Assembly: GCF_000565285.1 (NCBI RefSeq)
Contig: NZ_APVL01000011.1
Coordinates: 1 to 64,000 of the forward strand
From: Cytobacillus firmus DS1
GTDB lineage: Bacteria; Bacillota; Bacilli; Bacillales; Cytobacillaceae
DNA: 64,000 bases
Direction: 5' to 3'
Positions 52,716 through 62,010 of this stretch are shown piece by piece (within the stretch, counting starts at the first letter, position 1; every line of letters begins with the position of its first letter). The position numbers and the translations under genes were made by a program. The notes under the pieces are model-generated. The model saw nothing but the letters and a program-made list of their open reading frames with translations. It had not been told where the DNA came from and did not search any database.

Positions 52716-53372
52716 ATGAAAAAATGGGCTTTTGTTTCAGATTTTGACGGAACTATTTCAAAAAGGGACTTTTATTTGATTATGATGGATAAATATTTTC
52801 CGGAGGGGCGCAGCCTGATGCCCAAATGGAAGGCTGGTGAGATTAGGGATATCGACTTCTTGAATAAAGTCTTCACTTCCATCAATCAGGATGAAGAACG
52901 AATTATCAGCGATATTTATTCAATTGAAATAGATGAATATGTACCTGATTTTATTGAAAAGATTCAGCAGAATGGCGGAGATTTTTATATTTTAAGTGCC
53001 GGCACAGACTATTATATCCATCACATCTTAAAAAAGTTTGGGGTTAAAGGTGTTCAGGTTTTTTCGAATGAAGGATACTACCATGAGAAGAATGTCCATA
53101 TGAATATTGATAAGAATCATCAGCATTATCATGAACAATATGGCATTGATAAATCAAAGGTCATTCAGGACTTAAAGAAGGAATATGAAACTGTGTTTTT
53201 TATCGGGGACAGTGAACCGGATTCCCACCCTGCAGAGCATGCTGATATCACCTTTGCCAAAAATGGGCTTCAGGACCTTCTTCGGGAAAAGGGCATAAGG
53301 TTTGTTCCAGTAAAAGAGTTTACAGAAGTGGAAGAGTATTTAACTGAAAAAGGCATTTTGCCAAGATCCTAG
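52716..53372 (+). CDS. HAD-family phosphatase (MtnX-like)
   Basis: 218 residues. Nucleophile motif DFDGTIS near the N-terminus, ILSAGTD (motif II) and FFIGDSEPDSHPAEHADITFA (motifs III-IV). Similar to MtnX of methionine salvage and to phosphoserine phosphatase-like proteins, but no mtn genes are adjacent, so the substrate is unknown. Strong GGAGG site. Confidence 0.82.
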   Translation: MKKWAFVSDFDGTISKRDFYLIMMDKYFPEGRSLMPKWKAGEIRDIDFLNKVFTSINQDEERIISDIYSIEIDEYVPDFIEKIQQNGGDFYILSAGTDYYIHHILKKFGVKGVQVFSNEGYYHEKNVHMNIDKNHQHYHEQYGIDKSKVIQDLKKEYETVFFIGDSEPDSHPAEHADITFAKNGLQDLLREKGIRFVPVKEFTEVEEYLTEKGILPRS

Positions 53373-53444
53373 GGAAAGATCCCGGGAGAGCAGTGGCTTT
53401 ACCCGGATTTTTTTACAAAATAAGAAAGTATAAAATTTTGAACA

Positions 53445-53577
53445 CCGATAACTGTCTAGCTCAGGGCGCCATCGGCTCTCGGGTCTAAGCCAATCCGTCC
53501 AAAAGGTTAAGGAACAACCTTTCAGCCGGCTCGTCTTATGCTTGTCACCGATAGACGGGCGCCCTGCGCTTTTCTTA
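53445..53577. repeat. Bacillus-type interspersed repeat
   Basis: From ACCGATAACTGTCTAGCTCA to GGGCGCCCTGCGCTTTTC, with complementary GC-rich ends (GGGCGCC) and a small inner hairpin AGGTT-AAGGAAC-AACCT. The opening CGATAACTGTCTAGCTC and closing ACGGGCGC...GCGCTTTT are those of a repeat common in Bacillaceae genomes. No coding capacity. Confidence 0.7.
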
Positions 53578-53583
53578 TGTACG

Positions 53584-53745
53584 TTAACCAAATAACTCCA
53601 AAAATAATATTAAAATAAATATAATCATTGCGTAAAATGATAGATGCAGAAATACAGTTGTTAATCTAAATTTGATTTCTTCCACATTAAATGACTGTTG
53701 TCTTCGAGTCCTTGCCCTCACTGCAGCAACACCATCCCTGCACAT
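53584..53745 (-). CDS. Possible 53-residue membrane miniprotein
   Basis: The frame encodes a basic N-terminal half (VRARTRRQQSFNVEEIKFRL) and one C-terminal hydrophobic helix (HLSFYAMIIFILILFLELFG). The pattern (RR patch then helix then stop) looks coding. There is no good ribosome site, so it may be a gene remnant. Confidence 0.3.
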   Translation of the reverse strand: MCRDGVAAVRARTRRQQSFNVEEIKFRLTTVFLHLSFYAMIIFILILFLELFG

Positions 53746-53797
53746 AATAATTTGATCATCTGATCATCGCCATGATTTATTATTCTTCATGAAACAG

Positions 53798-53842
53798 GCG
53801 CTTCCCTTCAAAAAATAAAAACTGAATTTCCTGGGGAAGCGC
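53798..53842. terminator. Inverted repeat near the HD-protein gene
   Basis: GCGCTTCCC / GGGAAGCGC, 9-bp stem with a 27-base A-rich loop, 21 bases beyond the stop of the HD gene. A weak terminator is possible. Confidence 0.4.
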
Positions 53843-53863
53843 ATAACATGACAGATATTTAGG

Positions 53864-54388
53864 TTATTCTTCTTTTTTTTCAAGATAATGATCAATCTTA
53901 TTATCGAGTATTTCAAGGCTTTTCATAGCCCGCTCAAAATCAAGTTCACGATAGTGATGGGCTCCACCCGGTTCTTCATCTTTTTCATCTGCCAATTTGA
54001 CCAGGGATTGCAGCGGAGTTCTGACAACTTCACCGCCAGGCAGAAATGAATCCGTGTGAAAAAGGATAGCCAAGGCAATTTCTTTTGCTTTGATCGGGTT
54101 CTCGCCAAGTCTTATCAGCAGTTTATGTGCCCGCTCAGCACCTTTAATGGCATGGATGTCATTCTGCCTGTATAGGTCGTAATCCCACTTTCCATTTTTG
54201 TACCAGGTATAATGGCCAATGTCATGCATAAAGCCTGCTTTGGCTGCTGAATCAACATCTTCTTCCATTTCTTTGGCAATCTGGAATGCATGATAAGCAA
54301 CTGCAATAGCATGAGCGATGCCGGAGCGTGTTATATATTTTTGTGCGATCCGATGCTGAAAGATATCGGTCAGTTTAACATCCCTCAT
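53864..54388 (-). CDS. HD-domain phosphohydrolase
   Basis: 174 residues. Metal-binding HD motif in GFMHDIGHYTW, further His in RSGIAHAIAVAYHAFQIAKE and LAILFHTDSF, and a late Asp in VKLADEKDEEPGG. Probably hydrolyses a nucleotide or a phosphate ester; substrate unknown. It follows a ribbon-helix-helix-like gene by 22 bases. Confidence 0.75.
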   Translation of the reverse strand: MRDVKLTDIFQHRIAQKYITRSGIAHAIAVAYHAFQIAKEMEEDVDSAAKAGFMHDIGHYTWYKNGKWDYDLYRQNDIHAIKGAERAHKLLIRLGENPIKAKEIALAILFHTDSFLPGGEVVRTPLQSLVKLADEKDEEPGGAHHYRELDFERAMKSLEILDNKIDHYLEKKEE

Positions 54389-54410
54389 GTAATTCCCCTC
54401 CAGTCAAAAT

Positions 54411-54605
54411 TTAAAATTTCTTATTGAGATTTTTTTGCTTATTCATTACTTCATATGATTTTTCAATAATATCTGTTAAAACATCGCCTTTATAAATCCT
54501 GCCGAGTTTTGTGTTTTCCTGATAATAATCAACAATTTCATCAAGCTTATTTGAAGTTTCTTTTGATATGCGGACATTAAGCTGAATACGGATTTCTCCA
54601 CTCAT
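54411..54605 (-). CDS. Small ribbon-helix-helix-like protein
   Basis: 64 residues: beta strand IRIQLNVRIS followed by two helices (KETSNKLDEIVDYYQENT and KGDVLTDIIEKSYEVM), the layout of Arc/MetJ/CopG DNA-binding proteins. Located upstream of the HD gene on the same strand. A DNA-binding or antitoxin-like role is possible; the HD protein is not a typical toxin. Confidence 0.6.
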   Translation of the reverse strand: MSGEIRIQLNVRISKETSNKLDEIVDYYQENTKLGRIYKGDVLTDIIEKSYEVMNKQKNLNKKF

Positions 54606-54779
54606 TGTAATCCTCCTGGCTATTAATATCTAAGAGCTAGCATCATGATAGCGAATGCTGTCGTTTTGTTAGTGGGTGCTATAAATATTTAGGTTACACT
54701 GTTTTGCTGAATTATTCCAGTATAAAGTTTCCTGAAGCAAAAAAAGAGAACAGCTATGTAAGCCATTCTCTGTTTTACG

Positions 54780-56858
54780 CTAATTGCTGTATTGTTCCCA
54801 TTTGTCTTTCAGGAATCTGCCGAAATCCTCAAGCTCCTGCTTTCCTTCTCTCAATTTTTCCTTCCAGATTGGAAGATCCTCTCTCAGTTTGCCTTCGAAT
54901 TTTTCAGCTTGTTCTTTAATGGTTTGTCCAATTTCTTCTGTTAATTCCTTTTTCTCGAGCTTTTCATTTACCGATTTAGTAGTAAATTCCCCTTCCTGCA
55001 TGTATGGCAGGCTTGATTCCATTATTGATCTGAAAACAGGGACTGCTGTTTCAGAACTGCTTTTTGACAGATAATGTTCCCTGTCAGTCTGGTCATAACC
55101 CAGCCAGACAGCGCCAACCAAATTCGGTGTATAGCCTACAAACCATTGATCCTTTGTTCCGTTAATGTCTTTATATGGGAGCTGTGTCGAACCTGTTTTC
55201 CCGGCAATTTGGACTCCTTCTATTTTCGTAGCGCTCCCTGTGCCGGTTTCAACTACATTTAATAGCATGGAAGTCATTTGATTAGATACGGTTTTCGTCG
55301 TAACTTTAACTGTTTTTTTGTCGCGCTCCGCAATGATGCTTCCGGTCGGCCCCACGATTTTCGTAATTAAGTGGGCATCATTACGCTTCCCGCCATTAGG
55401 GAAAGCTGCATATGCTTCGGCGAGCTTTAAAGGTGAAATTCCCTTTCTCATCCCGCCTAAGGCAATTCCGAGATATTCATCTTCTTTTTCGAGTGGGATG
55501 CCGAACCGCTCCAGAGCATCCAGCCCTTTATCCAGTCCAATTTCATTAAGCAGCCATACGGCTGGGACATTGATCGAGTCTTCCACAGCTTTATACATGG
55601 ACACCTCGCCTTCATATTGTCCTGAAGCATTAGCCGGTGTGTAATCTCCGTATGTTACGGGTTCATCCTTCAGCATCGATGTTGGTGAGTATCCCTCTTC
55701 AAGAGCAGGTGTATAAACGGCTAAAGGCTTTAGTGTTGATCCAGGCTGGGCTTTGATGTGTGTGGCCCTGTTGAATCCTCTGAAAACATGTTCACCTCTG
55801 CCGCCGACAAGGCCTCTGACTCCCCCTGTCGCAGGATCAAGAAGGACAGCTCCACTTTGAACGATTTCTCCATTCATGCCAGCCGGGAAGATTGAGTCTT
55901 TTTGATAAACATTTTCCAGGCTTGATTGCAGATTTTGATCCATTTCTGTGTATATTTTATATCCTCTTGTAAATATCTCTTCCTGTGTTAATCCGTACGT
56001 ATTTATTGCTTCATCAAGTACGGCATCAACATAGTAAGGGTATTTCCTTTCCTTCTTGCTTCGGGTTCCTTCCTGTAAGTGAATCTTTTCATTTACAGCG
56101 TTCTCATATTCTTCTGCTGAAATCATCTTGTGCTCTTTCATCTTCCCAAGGACAACATTCCTTCTTTTGATTGCCCGTTCGTAATGATTGTATGGATCGA
56201 GGGCAGAAGGCGATTGAAGCAATCCTGCAAGCAATGCACTTTCGCTGATGCTCAATTGCTTTGGTGTTTTGCTGAAATACTTATTTGATGCCTGTTCGAT
56301 TCCCCATGAGCCGCTTCCGAAGTAAACCTGATTTAAATACATTTGCAGGATTTCATCTTTTTTATAATTTTTTTCGATTTCAACTGCCAGGAACAGTTCT
56401 TCAGCTTTTCGCTTGTAGGTCTGTTCAGGTGAAAGTAAAGCATTTTTGGCGAGCTGCTGAGTAATTGTACTTCCTCCGCCGGTTATGCTCCCTGCAAATA
56501 AGTTGCCAAAGAAGGCTCTGGCAATCCCTTTTATATCAAAGCCGTTATGCTTATAAAAGCGTTCATCTTCAATCGCGATAACGGCATTGCCCACATGTTC
56601 AGGCAATTCTTCAATATTTGCACCCTCTGCTCTATTTTCCGCAAGACTTGCAGCAGGATCACCGTCTTTATCGTAAATAACAGTTGACTGCCTTAATCCC
56701 TCTTTTAAAGTCTCCACGTTAGCTGTAGCTGCCAGAAACGCAAAAAAGAGAATGGTTAAAAGTAATATAGTTAATGATAAAAGCAGCAGAATTTGTGTCA
56801 GGTGCTTTTTGCGCCAAAATCCTGCAAAAGCTTCTTTGAATCGCTGAAATTTTTCCAT
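54780..56858 (-). CDS. Class A penicillin-binding protein (transglycosylase/transpeptidase)
   Basis: 692 residues. One N-terminal membrane anchor (ILLLLSLTILLLTILFFAFLAA) is followed by GT51 motifs (EDERFYKHNGFD, GGSTITQQLAKN, KAEELFLAVEIEKNYKKDEILQMYLNQVYFG) and the transpeptidase motifs STLK in PGSTLKPLAVY, SIN and KTGST. The length matches PbpF/PbpG-type proteins of sporulating Bacillus. The last 60 residues form a charged helix. Start has AAGGAG five bases upstream. Confidence 0.93.
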   Translation of the reverse strand: MEKFQRFKEAFAGFWRKKHLTQILLLLSLTILLLTILFFAFLAATANVETLKEGLRQSTVIYDKDGDPAASLAENRAEGANIEELPEHVGNAVIAIEDERFYKHNGFDIKGIARAFFGNLFAGSITGGGSTITQQLAKNALLSPEQTYKRKAEELFLAVEIEKNYKKDEILQMYLNQVYFGSGSWGIEQASNKYFSKTPKQLSISESALLAGLLQSPSALDPYNHYERAIKRRNVVLGKMKEHKMISAEEYENAVNEKIHLQEGTRSKKERKYPYYVDAVLDEAINTYGLTQEEIFTRGYKIYTEMDQNLQSSLENVYQKDSIFPAGMNGEIVQSGAVLLDPATGGVRGLVGGRGEHVFRGFNRATHIKAQPGSTLKPLAVYTPALEEGYSPTSMLKDEPVTYGDYTPANASGQYEGEVSMYKAVEDSINVPAVWLLNEIGLDKGLDALERFGIPLEKEDEYLGIALGGMRKGISPLKLAEAYAAFPNGGKRNDAHLITKIVGPTGSIIAERDKKTVKVTTKTVSNQMTSMLLNVVETGTGSATKIEGVQIAGKTGSTQLPYKDINGTKDQWFVGYTPNLVGAVWLGYDQTDREHYLSKSSSETAVPVFRSIMESSLPYMQEGEFTTKSVNEKLEKKELTEEIGQTIKEQAEKFEGKLREDLPIWKEKLREGKQELEDFGRFLKDKWEQYSN

Positions 56859-57097
56859 GGTGACTCCTTCGCTATTTCTTTTAAGTTCCCTTATTATTTC
56901 CCCTTATTATATATTAAACGAACAAACTGCATAAAAAGTTTCAACTTCAACATTAGGGGCTGCCCACAAAAAAGGCTTGTTTTCTTTTTGGAATCATGCT
57001 ATATTGATTAAGCGATGAGCTAATTGCATAAGACGACAGACAAGCCATTCTTGGCAATGCACTATGTGGAGTGCAGTCGAGTCGCCGCAATACGTAG

Positions 57098-57127
57098 AAA
57101 AAGACGCCTCTCTGGGGCGTCTTTTTA
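57098..57127 (-). terminator. Terminator of the DNA2/NAM7-type helicase gene
   Basis: AAAAAGACGCC / GGCGTCTTTTT hairpin overlapping the helicase stop codon. Confidence 0.85.
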
Positions 57128-59362
57128 TTTTATTAATGATGTAAAATATGAGCCTGCAGCAGCTGACCGGAGCCTGGCTGCTACATATGGCGGCAAGGCG
57201 TTTTTATGGGACTCCGCCGGCATGCCCAGCCACAATATGTTTCCGTCAATTAAGAGGAACGGGAACGGGAGGCATATTGGCGATATCTTATCTGGAGAAA
57301 CGGATGGGACAGAATGCTCTGCAAGCAGGATCAGGTTCGCTTTTGAAGGCCTGTTGGAAAGTGCCTGCCCCCACTCTTTCCCCAAACCCCGGCCATCAGG
57401 AAGGGAAACAATAATCTCTTTTTTCGCTTTAGAAATATCCTCAAACACTTTCTCCAATTTTCTTGCATGCATCCATTGAAGGCGCGGATGCTGATTTTTA
57501 ATCCATCTGCCAATCTGATCAGGATGAATGGCCTGTCCATTGCGCGCTTGATGATCTGCCAGCTTCCGCCATGTTTTGTTTCTAAATACCTTGTTTTGTA
57601 TAAATTGCAGATCGCAAATATGTATGAATTTTCCCATGGTTCTTGTTATGGCAACATTCAAAAGCCTTTCGCTATCTTTCCCAGTCAGCAGCATTCCAGC
57701 TCTGTCGTGGGGCTCGGCATCGGCAGAATCAAAAATCATGACTTCCCGTTCACTTCCCTGAAAACGGTGAACGGTCGCAGCAATAATATCAGCTGAAGCT
57801 CGTTCCTCTTCATATATCTCGCAGAGAAGCTGTTCCATTAATAACGATTGTGCGCGATAAGGAGTGACATATCCTATCGACCGGCATCCTCCTATGTAAG
57901 CTTCATGTATCAGCTGAAATCCAAGTAATAGATTCCAAAAATTAAGTCTTGAATTCGAGCTGCCATCTTTTATGCCATAATCACCTGATCCATTTGTATT
58001 GATCAGGATTGAGGCATTGCCGGGAAAAGGTGTGCACGCTGCAATAGGGGCTCTGGCGGCCATTACATCGGGATGGTCACCTACAAGTGAATGATAAATA
58101 TGTTTATTGGAAAAAGCGGATATGTCCGGGTGCATACGGCGCTGTTCTTTTAATAGAAAAAGGTGCGGATGCAAGTGTCCATCCTTGACTGCATCAGACA
58201 CGCCAGAGTGGTGAAAGATATCCTCCCTCAGCCATTTTTCCGACAGCTTATGCTTTGAGGCAGCAATAGGAGGAAGCTGTTTAAAATCCCCGCAAATGAT
58301 CACCCTTTTTCCAAGCGAAGCAGCAAAGGCAGCCTGGGGAACATAAGCCATGCTGGCTTCATCGATGATGACCAAATCAAAATTTTTCTCATAAATTGCC
58401 GGGTCACTTGCAGCTTTTGCAAGTGTTGTTCCAATAATCGAAGCGTTTTTTACAAACTCTATTTCCTTTTGCCTGATTTTTTCAAACACTCCGGACAGCT
58501 TTTTTTCAAGCTCAATCAGCTGATCGGAATCTCTTCGGCTGAACGATCGTGATAAATCCTGTTTAAGCAGGCGGCGGTCCTCCATTAGAGCTGATTTTTG
58601 CTCAGAGAGATTAGAATGCTCCTTATTTAAAAGAAATTCGGCGGTCAATGAAGGATGATTGATTAATGCCGGACCGATTCGTGATCCGTAACGAAGCAGA
58701 TCACCATCAGCGATTGTTCTTTTGCATGATGCAAAGGCAGAAATCTCTGCCATAAGGACATCTATTGCCTGATTGGAGTGTGCCAGAATGAGGACATTTT
58801 GCCCTTTAAAATATTTATTGGCGGCCACACGTGCAAGTGTGTAGGTTTTTCCCGTGCCTGGCGGTCCCCAGACATATGTGACTGGATTAAATTTAGAACG
58901 CAATATCAGTTCATGGGTACCGCTCTTTACTTTATCAGCAGGGTGCTTGGGAGGCATGGAAGGATCCATCAATTTTTTTATTCTGGCCCTCTTTCTTTTG
59001 CTGTCTTTTATGTCCTCTAAGCGCTGAAAAAGCTGGTCCAATAGTTCCCATGGGTCATGAAGCAAATAGGCCTCCGATAAATCGCTGCCAATATCCTCTT
59101 TTAATGCCAGAATGACATTATTTCCTTCCGAAGAAAGGATCCTTCCTTCCACCCTCTTACTTCCCCAGTCTATTTTTATGGATGAACCAGTGGGTATTTT
59201 AATGGCTGAAGGTGTATCGAAAAAATACATATAGGCATCTGATTTTGAAAGCAGACGCCCATTATGTATTAAGCAGCGGGAGCTCCCGTATTTCTTTAAG
59301 TGTAAAATCTCTGCCTGGATGGCTTTTTGCCAAGCCCTTAAAAGTCCAAGTGTTGATGTCAT
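57125..59362 (-). CDS. Superfamily 1 DNA2/NAM7-type helicase
   Basis: 745 residues. Walker A GPPGTGKT at about 165, NQAIDVL, Walker B IIDEASM, GDFKQLPP, EQRRMH, VTPYRAQ, TVHRFQGSEREVMIFD and NVAITRT: a complete SF1B (Upf1/IGHMBP2-like) motor. The C-terminal 130 residues (AKKEIIVSLPDGRG..., LILLAEHSV) resemble a phospholipase D-like domain but I see no HKD catalytic motif. DNA or RNA processing role; partner unknown. GATG-spaced site is weak; first in-frame ATG used. Confidence 0.82.
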   Translation of the reverse strand: MTSTLGLLRAWQKAIQAEILHLKKYGSSRCLIHNGRLLSKSDAYMYFFDTPSAIKIPTGSSIKIDWGSKRVEGRILSSEGNNVILALKEDIGSDLSEAYLLHDPWELLDQLFQRLEDIKDSKRKRARIKKLMDPSMPPKHPADKVKSGTHELILRSKFNPVTYVWGPPGTGKTYTLARVAANKYFKGQNVLILAHSNQAIDVLMAEISAFASCKRTIADGDLLRYGSRIGPALINHPSLTAEFLLNKEHSNLSEQKSALMEDRRLLKQDLSRSFSRRDSDQLIELEKKLSGVFEKIRQKEIEFVKNASIIGTTLAKAASDPAIYEKNFDLVIIDEASMAYVPQAAFAASLGKRVIICGDFKQLPPIAASKHKLSEKWLREDIFHHSGVSDAVKDGHLHPHLFLLKEQRRMHPDISAFSNKHIYHSLVGDHPDVMAARAPIAACTPFPGNASILINTNGSGDYGIKDGSSNSRLNFWNLLLGFQLIHEAYIGGCRSIGYVTPYRAQSLLMEQLLCEIYEEERASADIIAATVHRFQGSEREVMIFDSADAEPHDRAGMLLTGKDSERLLNVAITRTMGKFIHICDLQFIQNKVFRNKTWRKLADHQARNGQAIHPDQIGRWIKNQHPRLQWMHARKLEKVFEDISKAKKEIIVSLPDGRGLGKEWGQALSNRPSKANLILLAEHSVPSVSPDKISPICLPFPFLLIDGNILWLGMPAESHKNALPPYVAARLRSAAAGSYFTSLIK

Positions 59363-59522
59363 TTTTAACGTCCTTTGTTCACTAAAATATTCAATTAGAC
59401 TAATATATCATTTACCTGCCAATATGCAAAACAAAAAATGATTTATATCTAAGGTTAATTCTCCCGAAGTATGAGATAATGAATAAATAACACCTAATCG
59501 AATTAACGAAAGAGGGATCAGT

Positions 59523-59696
59523 ATGAAGCGCAGAAATAAATTTGATCAAAATGATGTTGTGATTCTGGTTGATACAGGAGAAAAAGTGACAATCAACAAA
59601 ACATGCTATGTGGCGAAAATGAAGAAATACACATATACAATTAAAGAAAATCCGAAAATGTTTTATTTCGAAGAGGAAATGAAGGAAATACTTTAG
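59523..59696 (+). CDS. 57-residue basic protein, unknown function
   Basis: Starts MKRRNKFDQNDVVILVDTGE and ends KMFYFEEEMKEIL, with CYVAKMKKYTYTIKENP between: an SH3-like small beta protein pattern. GAGGG six bases before the ATG and a TAG just before the convergent GH18 gene support it. It is too short for many gene callers. Confidence 0.65.
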   Translation: MKRRNKFDQNDVVILVDTGEKVTINKTCYVAKMKKYTYTIKENPKMFYFEEEMKEIL

Positions 59697-59703
59697 AAAT
59701 AGG

Positions 59704-60966
59704 CTATAGAATTGTAAGATTTCTCTCCACAAATGCCCAGTTTTGCGGAAAACGCAAGCTCAATTGCCAGTATGTCATCCCTAATAGATTATACTGGTCA
59801 ATTAATTTATATTTTTCAGTTATGCTCCGGATATCTTCGAACCAGACCACATGTTCTTCTGCTCCATTCCAGTACCTGAACCATGGGGATGCTGCATATC
59901 CATCGTATTGAATTATTGCTCCTCTGCTTAATGCTAAATTTTGAATGGCTTGCATGGATAATGAGCGGGTTCGATTATCCGATGTTCGCCAGTCATAGCC
60001 ATATAACGGCAAGGCGATTTGCAGTTTTGCCGGGTCAATCTGGGTGATCGAATATTTAATAACCTCCTCGACCCACCATAGTGGAGCGATGGGATTGGGA
60101 GGACCTGTGGGATAACCGTAATCCATTGTCATGACTGCAACAATATCTGCTCCTTCTCCAATGGCTTTATAATCATATGCCCCTATTATCCGGTTTGTTG
60201 GGATATCTTCCGTTTTAGCATGTACATTAACATGAAGAATTTTTGGCCCTAAGGCATTTTTTAATTCTTTAATGAAAGAATTGAAATCCTGGCGCCTTTG
60301 CGGCGGGATAAATTCAAAATCCAGACTGATGCCTCCATATTCTTTTTGAGTGACAAAATTCATCAGGCTTAAGATTAAGTTCCTTCTATAGATTGGTCTT
60401 TCAAGTACCCCTCCAATTAATTCAGCATTAAAATCCCCTTCTGCAAGGTTTCGGATCATAAGCAGCGGAATGACATTCAAACGCCTGCTTTCTGCCAATA
60501 TGGCTGTATCATCAAGCTCTATATAGGCATACCCTTCCTTTGTCATCGAGTAGGAGGATATGGCAATGTAGGTTAAATGTCTTGCGGTTTCTCTGAAAGC
60601 AGGTAAAAAGGATTCAGGAGCATACGGGACTATAAAACCCAGCGTCCTCATAACTAATTTACGTGCTGATGGGATGTTTAATTTCTGGCCGATATACAGC
60701 CCTTCTGGCCTGATCCCCGGGTTTGCTGACAGAATGCTACTAATGGATGTCTGAAAACGCTGGGAAATGGTCCATAGTGTGTCTCCCTGTTTAACTAGAT
60801 AAGCTCTGATAACTGGTCCATCTTCCGGAATATATAGAGCTAAACCAGGGATAATGCCAGGTCCATTTTCAAGCCCATTTGCTGTTATTATAGTCAGGAT
60901 CGGAATATTAAACTTTTGTGAAATGCTCCAAAGACTATCGCCTGCCTGAACGATGTGAATTCCCAT
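59704..60966 (-). CDS. LysM-GH18 spore cortex-lytic type enzyme (SleL/YaaH-like)
   Basis: 420 residues. Two N-terminal LysM repeats (IHIVQAGDSLWSISQKF and YLVKQGDTLWTISQRF) bind peptidoglycan, followed by a GH18 domain with GGISLDFEF at the catalytic position and MTMDYGYPTGPP. This is the architecture of SleL/YaaH N-acetylglucosaminidases, which degrade cortex fragments during germination. There is no signal peptide, as in SleL, which is made in the mother cell. Confidence 0.88.
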   Translation of the reverse strand: MGIHIVQAGDSLWSISQKFNIPILTIITANGLENGPGIIPGLALYIPEDGPVIRAYLVKQGDTLWTISQRFQTSISSILSANPGIRPEGLYIGQKLNIPSARKLVMRTLGFIVPYAPESFLPAFRETARHLTYIAISSYSMTKEGYAYIELDDTAILAESRRLNVIPLLMIRNLAEGDFNAELIGGVLERPIYRRNLILSLMNFVTQKEYGGISLDFEFIPPQRRQDFNSFIKELKNALGPKILHVNVHAKTEDIPTNRIIGAYDYKAIGEGADIVAVMTMDYGYPTGPPNPIAPLWWVEEVIKYSITQIDPAKLQIALPLYGYDWRTSDNRTRSLSMQAIQNLALSRGAIIQYDGYAASPWFRYWNGAEEHVVWFEDIRSITEKYKLIDQYNLLGMTYWQLSLRFPQNWAFVERNLTIL

Positions 60967-61136
60967 AAAGCACCTCTTTTCACTTGCTTTTAAGTTAGTT
61001 TATGGGTGTGGCAAGCCTGAATAGTACTAACTGAAAAATAAGTCATAATTAGAGAGTTTTCTATAATACTGGGGATTGTGTCGGTGCTGCTTATGGATGG
61101 ACGGATGCTTGCATTTCGCATTACTCTCAAAAAAAC

Positions 61137-61170
61137 AAGTGGCTTCAAGAATTCTTGATAGCCACTTTCT
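61137..61170 (-). terminator. Terminator of the acidic protein gene
   Basis: AAGTGGCT / AGCCACTT with an inner TCAAGAATTCTTGA palindrome, 15 bases beyond the stop codon. Confidence 0.75.
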
Positions 61171-61184
61171 AATGCTTTTAAAAA

Positions 61185-61871
61185 TTACAGATAATCTGCT
61201 TCATGCCCTCCCAGTGAATCCATGTGGCTTGCAATCATAGCAATGATCGTGCTTGCCTCTTCTTTACTGAAGATAAAGTGATCTTCATCCTTGATCATTT
61301 CCTCGTCATCTGTCCAAATGCGATTCACCCTGCGCAGGACGCCATCACCTGTTTCCTGGACCACTCCAAACTGATAGGATACCTCCACTTCATCTTCCTT
61401 GAAAAAGGCGGTCACTTCAGGAGTTTCCCACTCTACATCTACTTCTTCAAAGATATCTCCCTCGCCGCCGAAGTCATATTCATCGGCGATGATAAAATCT
61501 TCGTCTTCTGATGCATAAATTTCATCATTTTCTTCAAAGTCGAATTCATCATCATCTGCGCCATTCATGTAGTCATGAAGGCTTTCGTGGACGGTATCGA
61601 TGATGTCTTCAATATCAAAAAGCATTGTTTTAGATGTATGGCCAAGTTCGAAGTCAAAGTCTTCTACATAGAATTCTTCATTATGCGGATCAAAGAAAAG
61701 TGTGCAAAAGTACTCTCGGTCATTATCATCGGTTTCAATGAAAAATTCCATTCTGGGATGCTTGGCACCCCGGTCAACCGACATATGGCCAATCTGATCA
61801 TATTTGCTGCAAATGGATTCAAGATGGTCCTGTAACTCACCGCTTACCCTGTCAAACCATTCTAGTGACAT
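61185..61871 (-). CDS. Acidic cytosolic protein, unknown function
   Basis: 228 residues, very acidic (long Asp/Glu tract in the middle: NGADDDEFDFEENDEIY). N-terminal half SLEWFDRVSGELQDHLESICSKYDQI and REYFCTLFFDPHNEEFYVEDFDFE; C-terminal half VEVSYQFGVVQETGDGVLRRVNRIW. I do not recognise the family. ATG 61871 (GGAAGGG 7 bases upstream) is chosen over the 62027 frame, which would start inside a repeat. Confidence 0.65.
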   Translation of the reverse strand: MSLEWFDRVSGELQDHLESICSKYDQIGHMSVDRGAKHPRMEFFIETDDNDREYFCTLFFDPHNEEFYVEDFDFELGHTSKTMLFDIEDIIDTVHESLHDYMNGADDDEFDFEENDEIYASEDEDFIIADEYDFGGEGDIFEEVDVEWETPEVTAFFKEDEVEVSYQFGVVQETGDGVLRRVNRIWTDDEEMIKDEDHFIFSKEEASTIIAMIASHMDSLGGHEADYL

Positions 61872-61976
61872 ACTGCATCCCTTCCTCTCAAGGTTTTTCT
61901 CAAATCTATTGTTCCCACTTGCCTTTTTTTCAAGTATGGGATAATTAGCCAATAGAATTAGACGCGGGATGGCACT

Positions 61977-62007
61977 AAAAAAGGCACCCGATACAAGCCG
62001 GGTGCCT
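61977..62007 (-). terminator. Terminator of the terD transcript
   Basis: GGCACCC / GGGTGCC stem with the minus-strand T run TTTTTT. It follows two repeat copies, so these are probably transcribed in the 3' end of the terD mRNA. Confidence 0.75.
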
Positions 62008-62010
62008 GAG

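Noticed and set aside
54388..54411. Toxin-antitoxin pair formed by the RHH-like and HD genes
   Set aside because: The HD protein is a full metal-dependent phosphohydrolase-type domain and not a known toxin; order and spacing alone do not support it.
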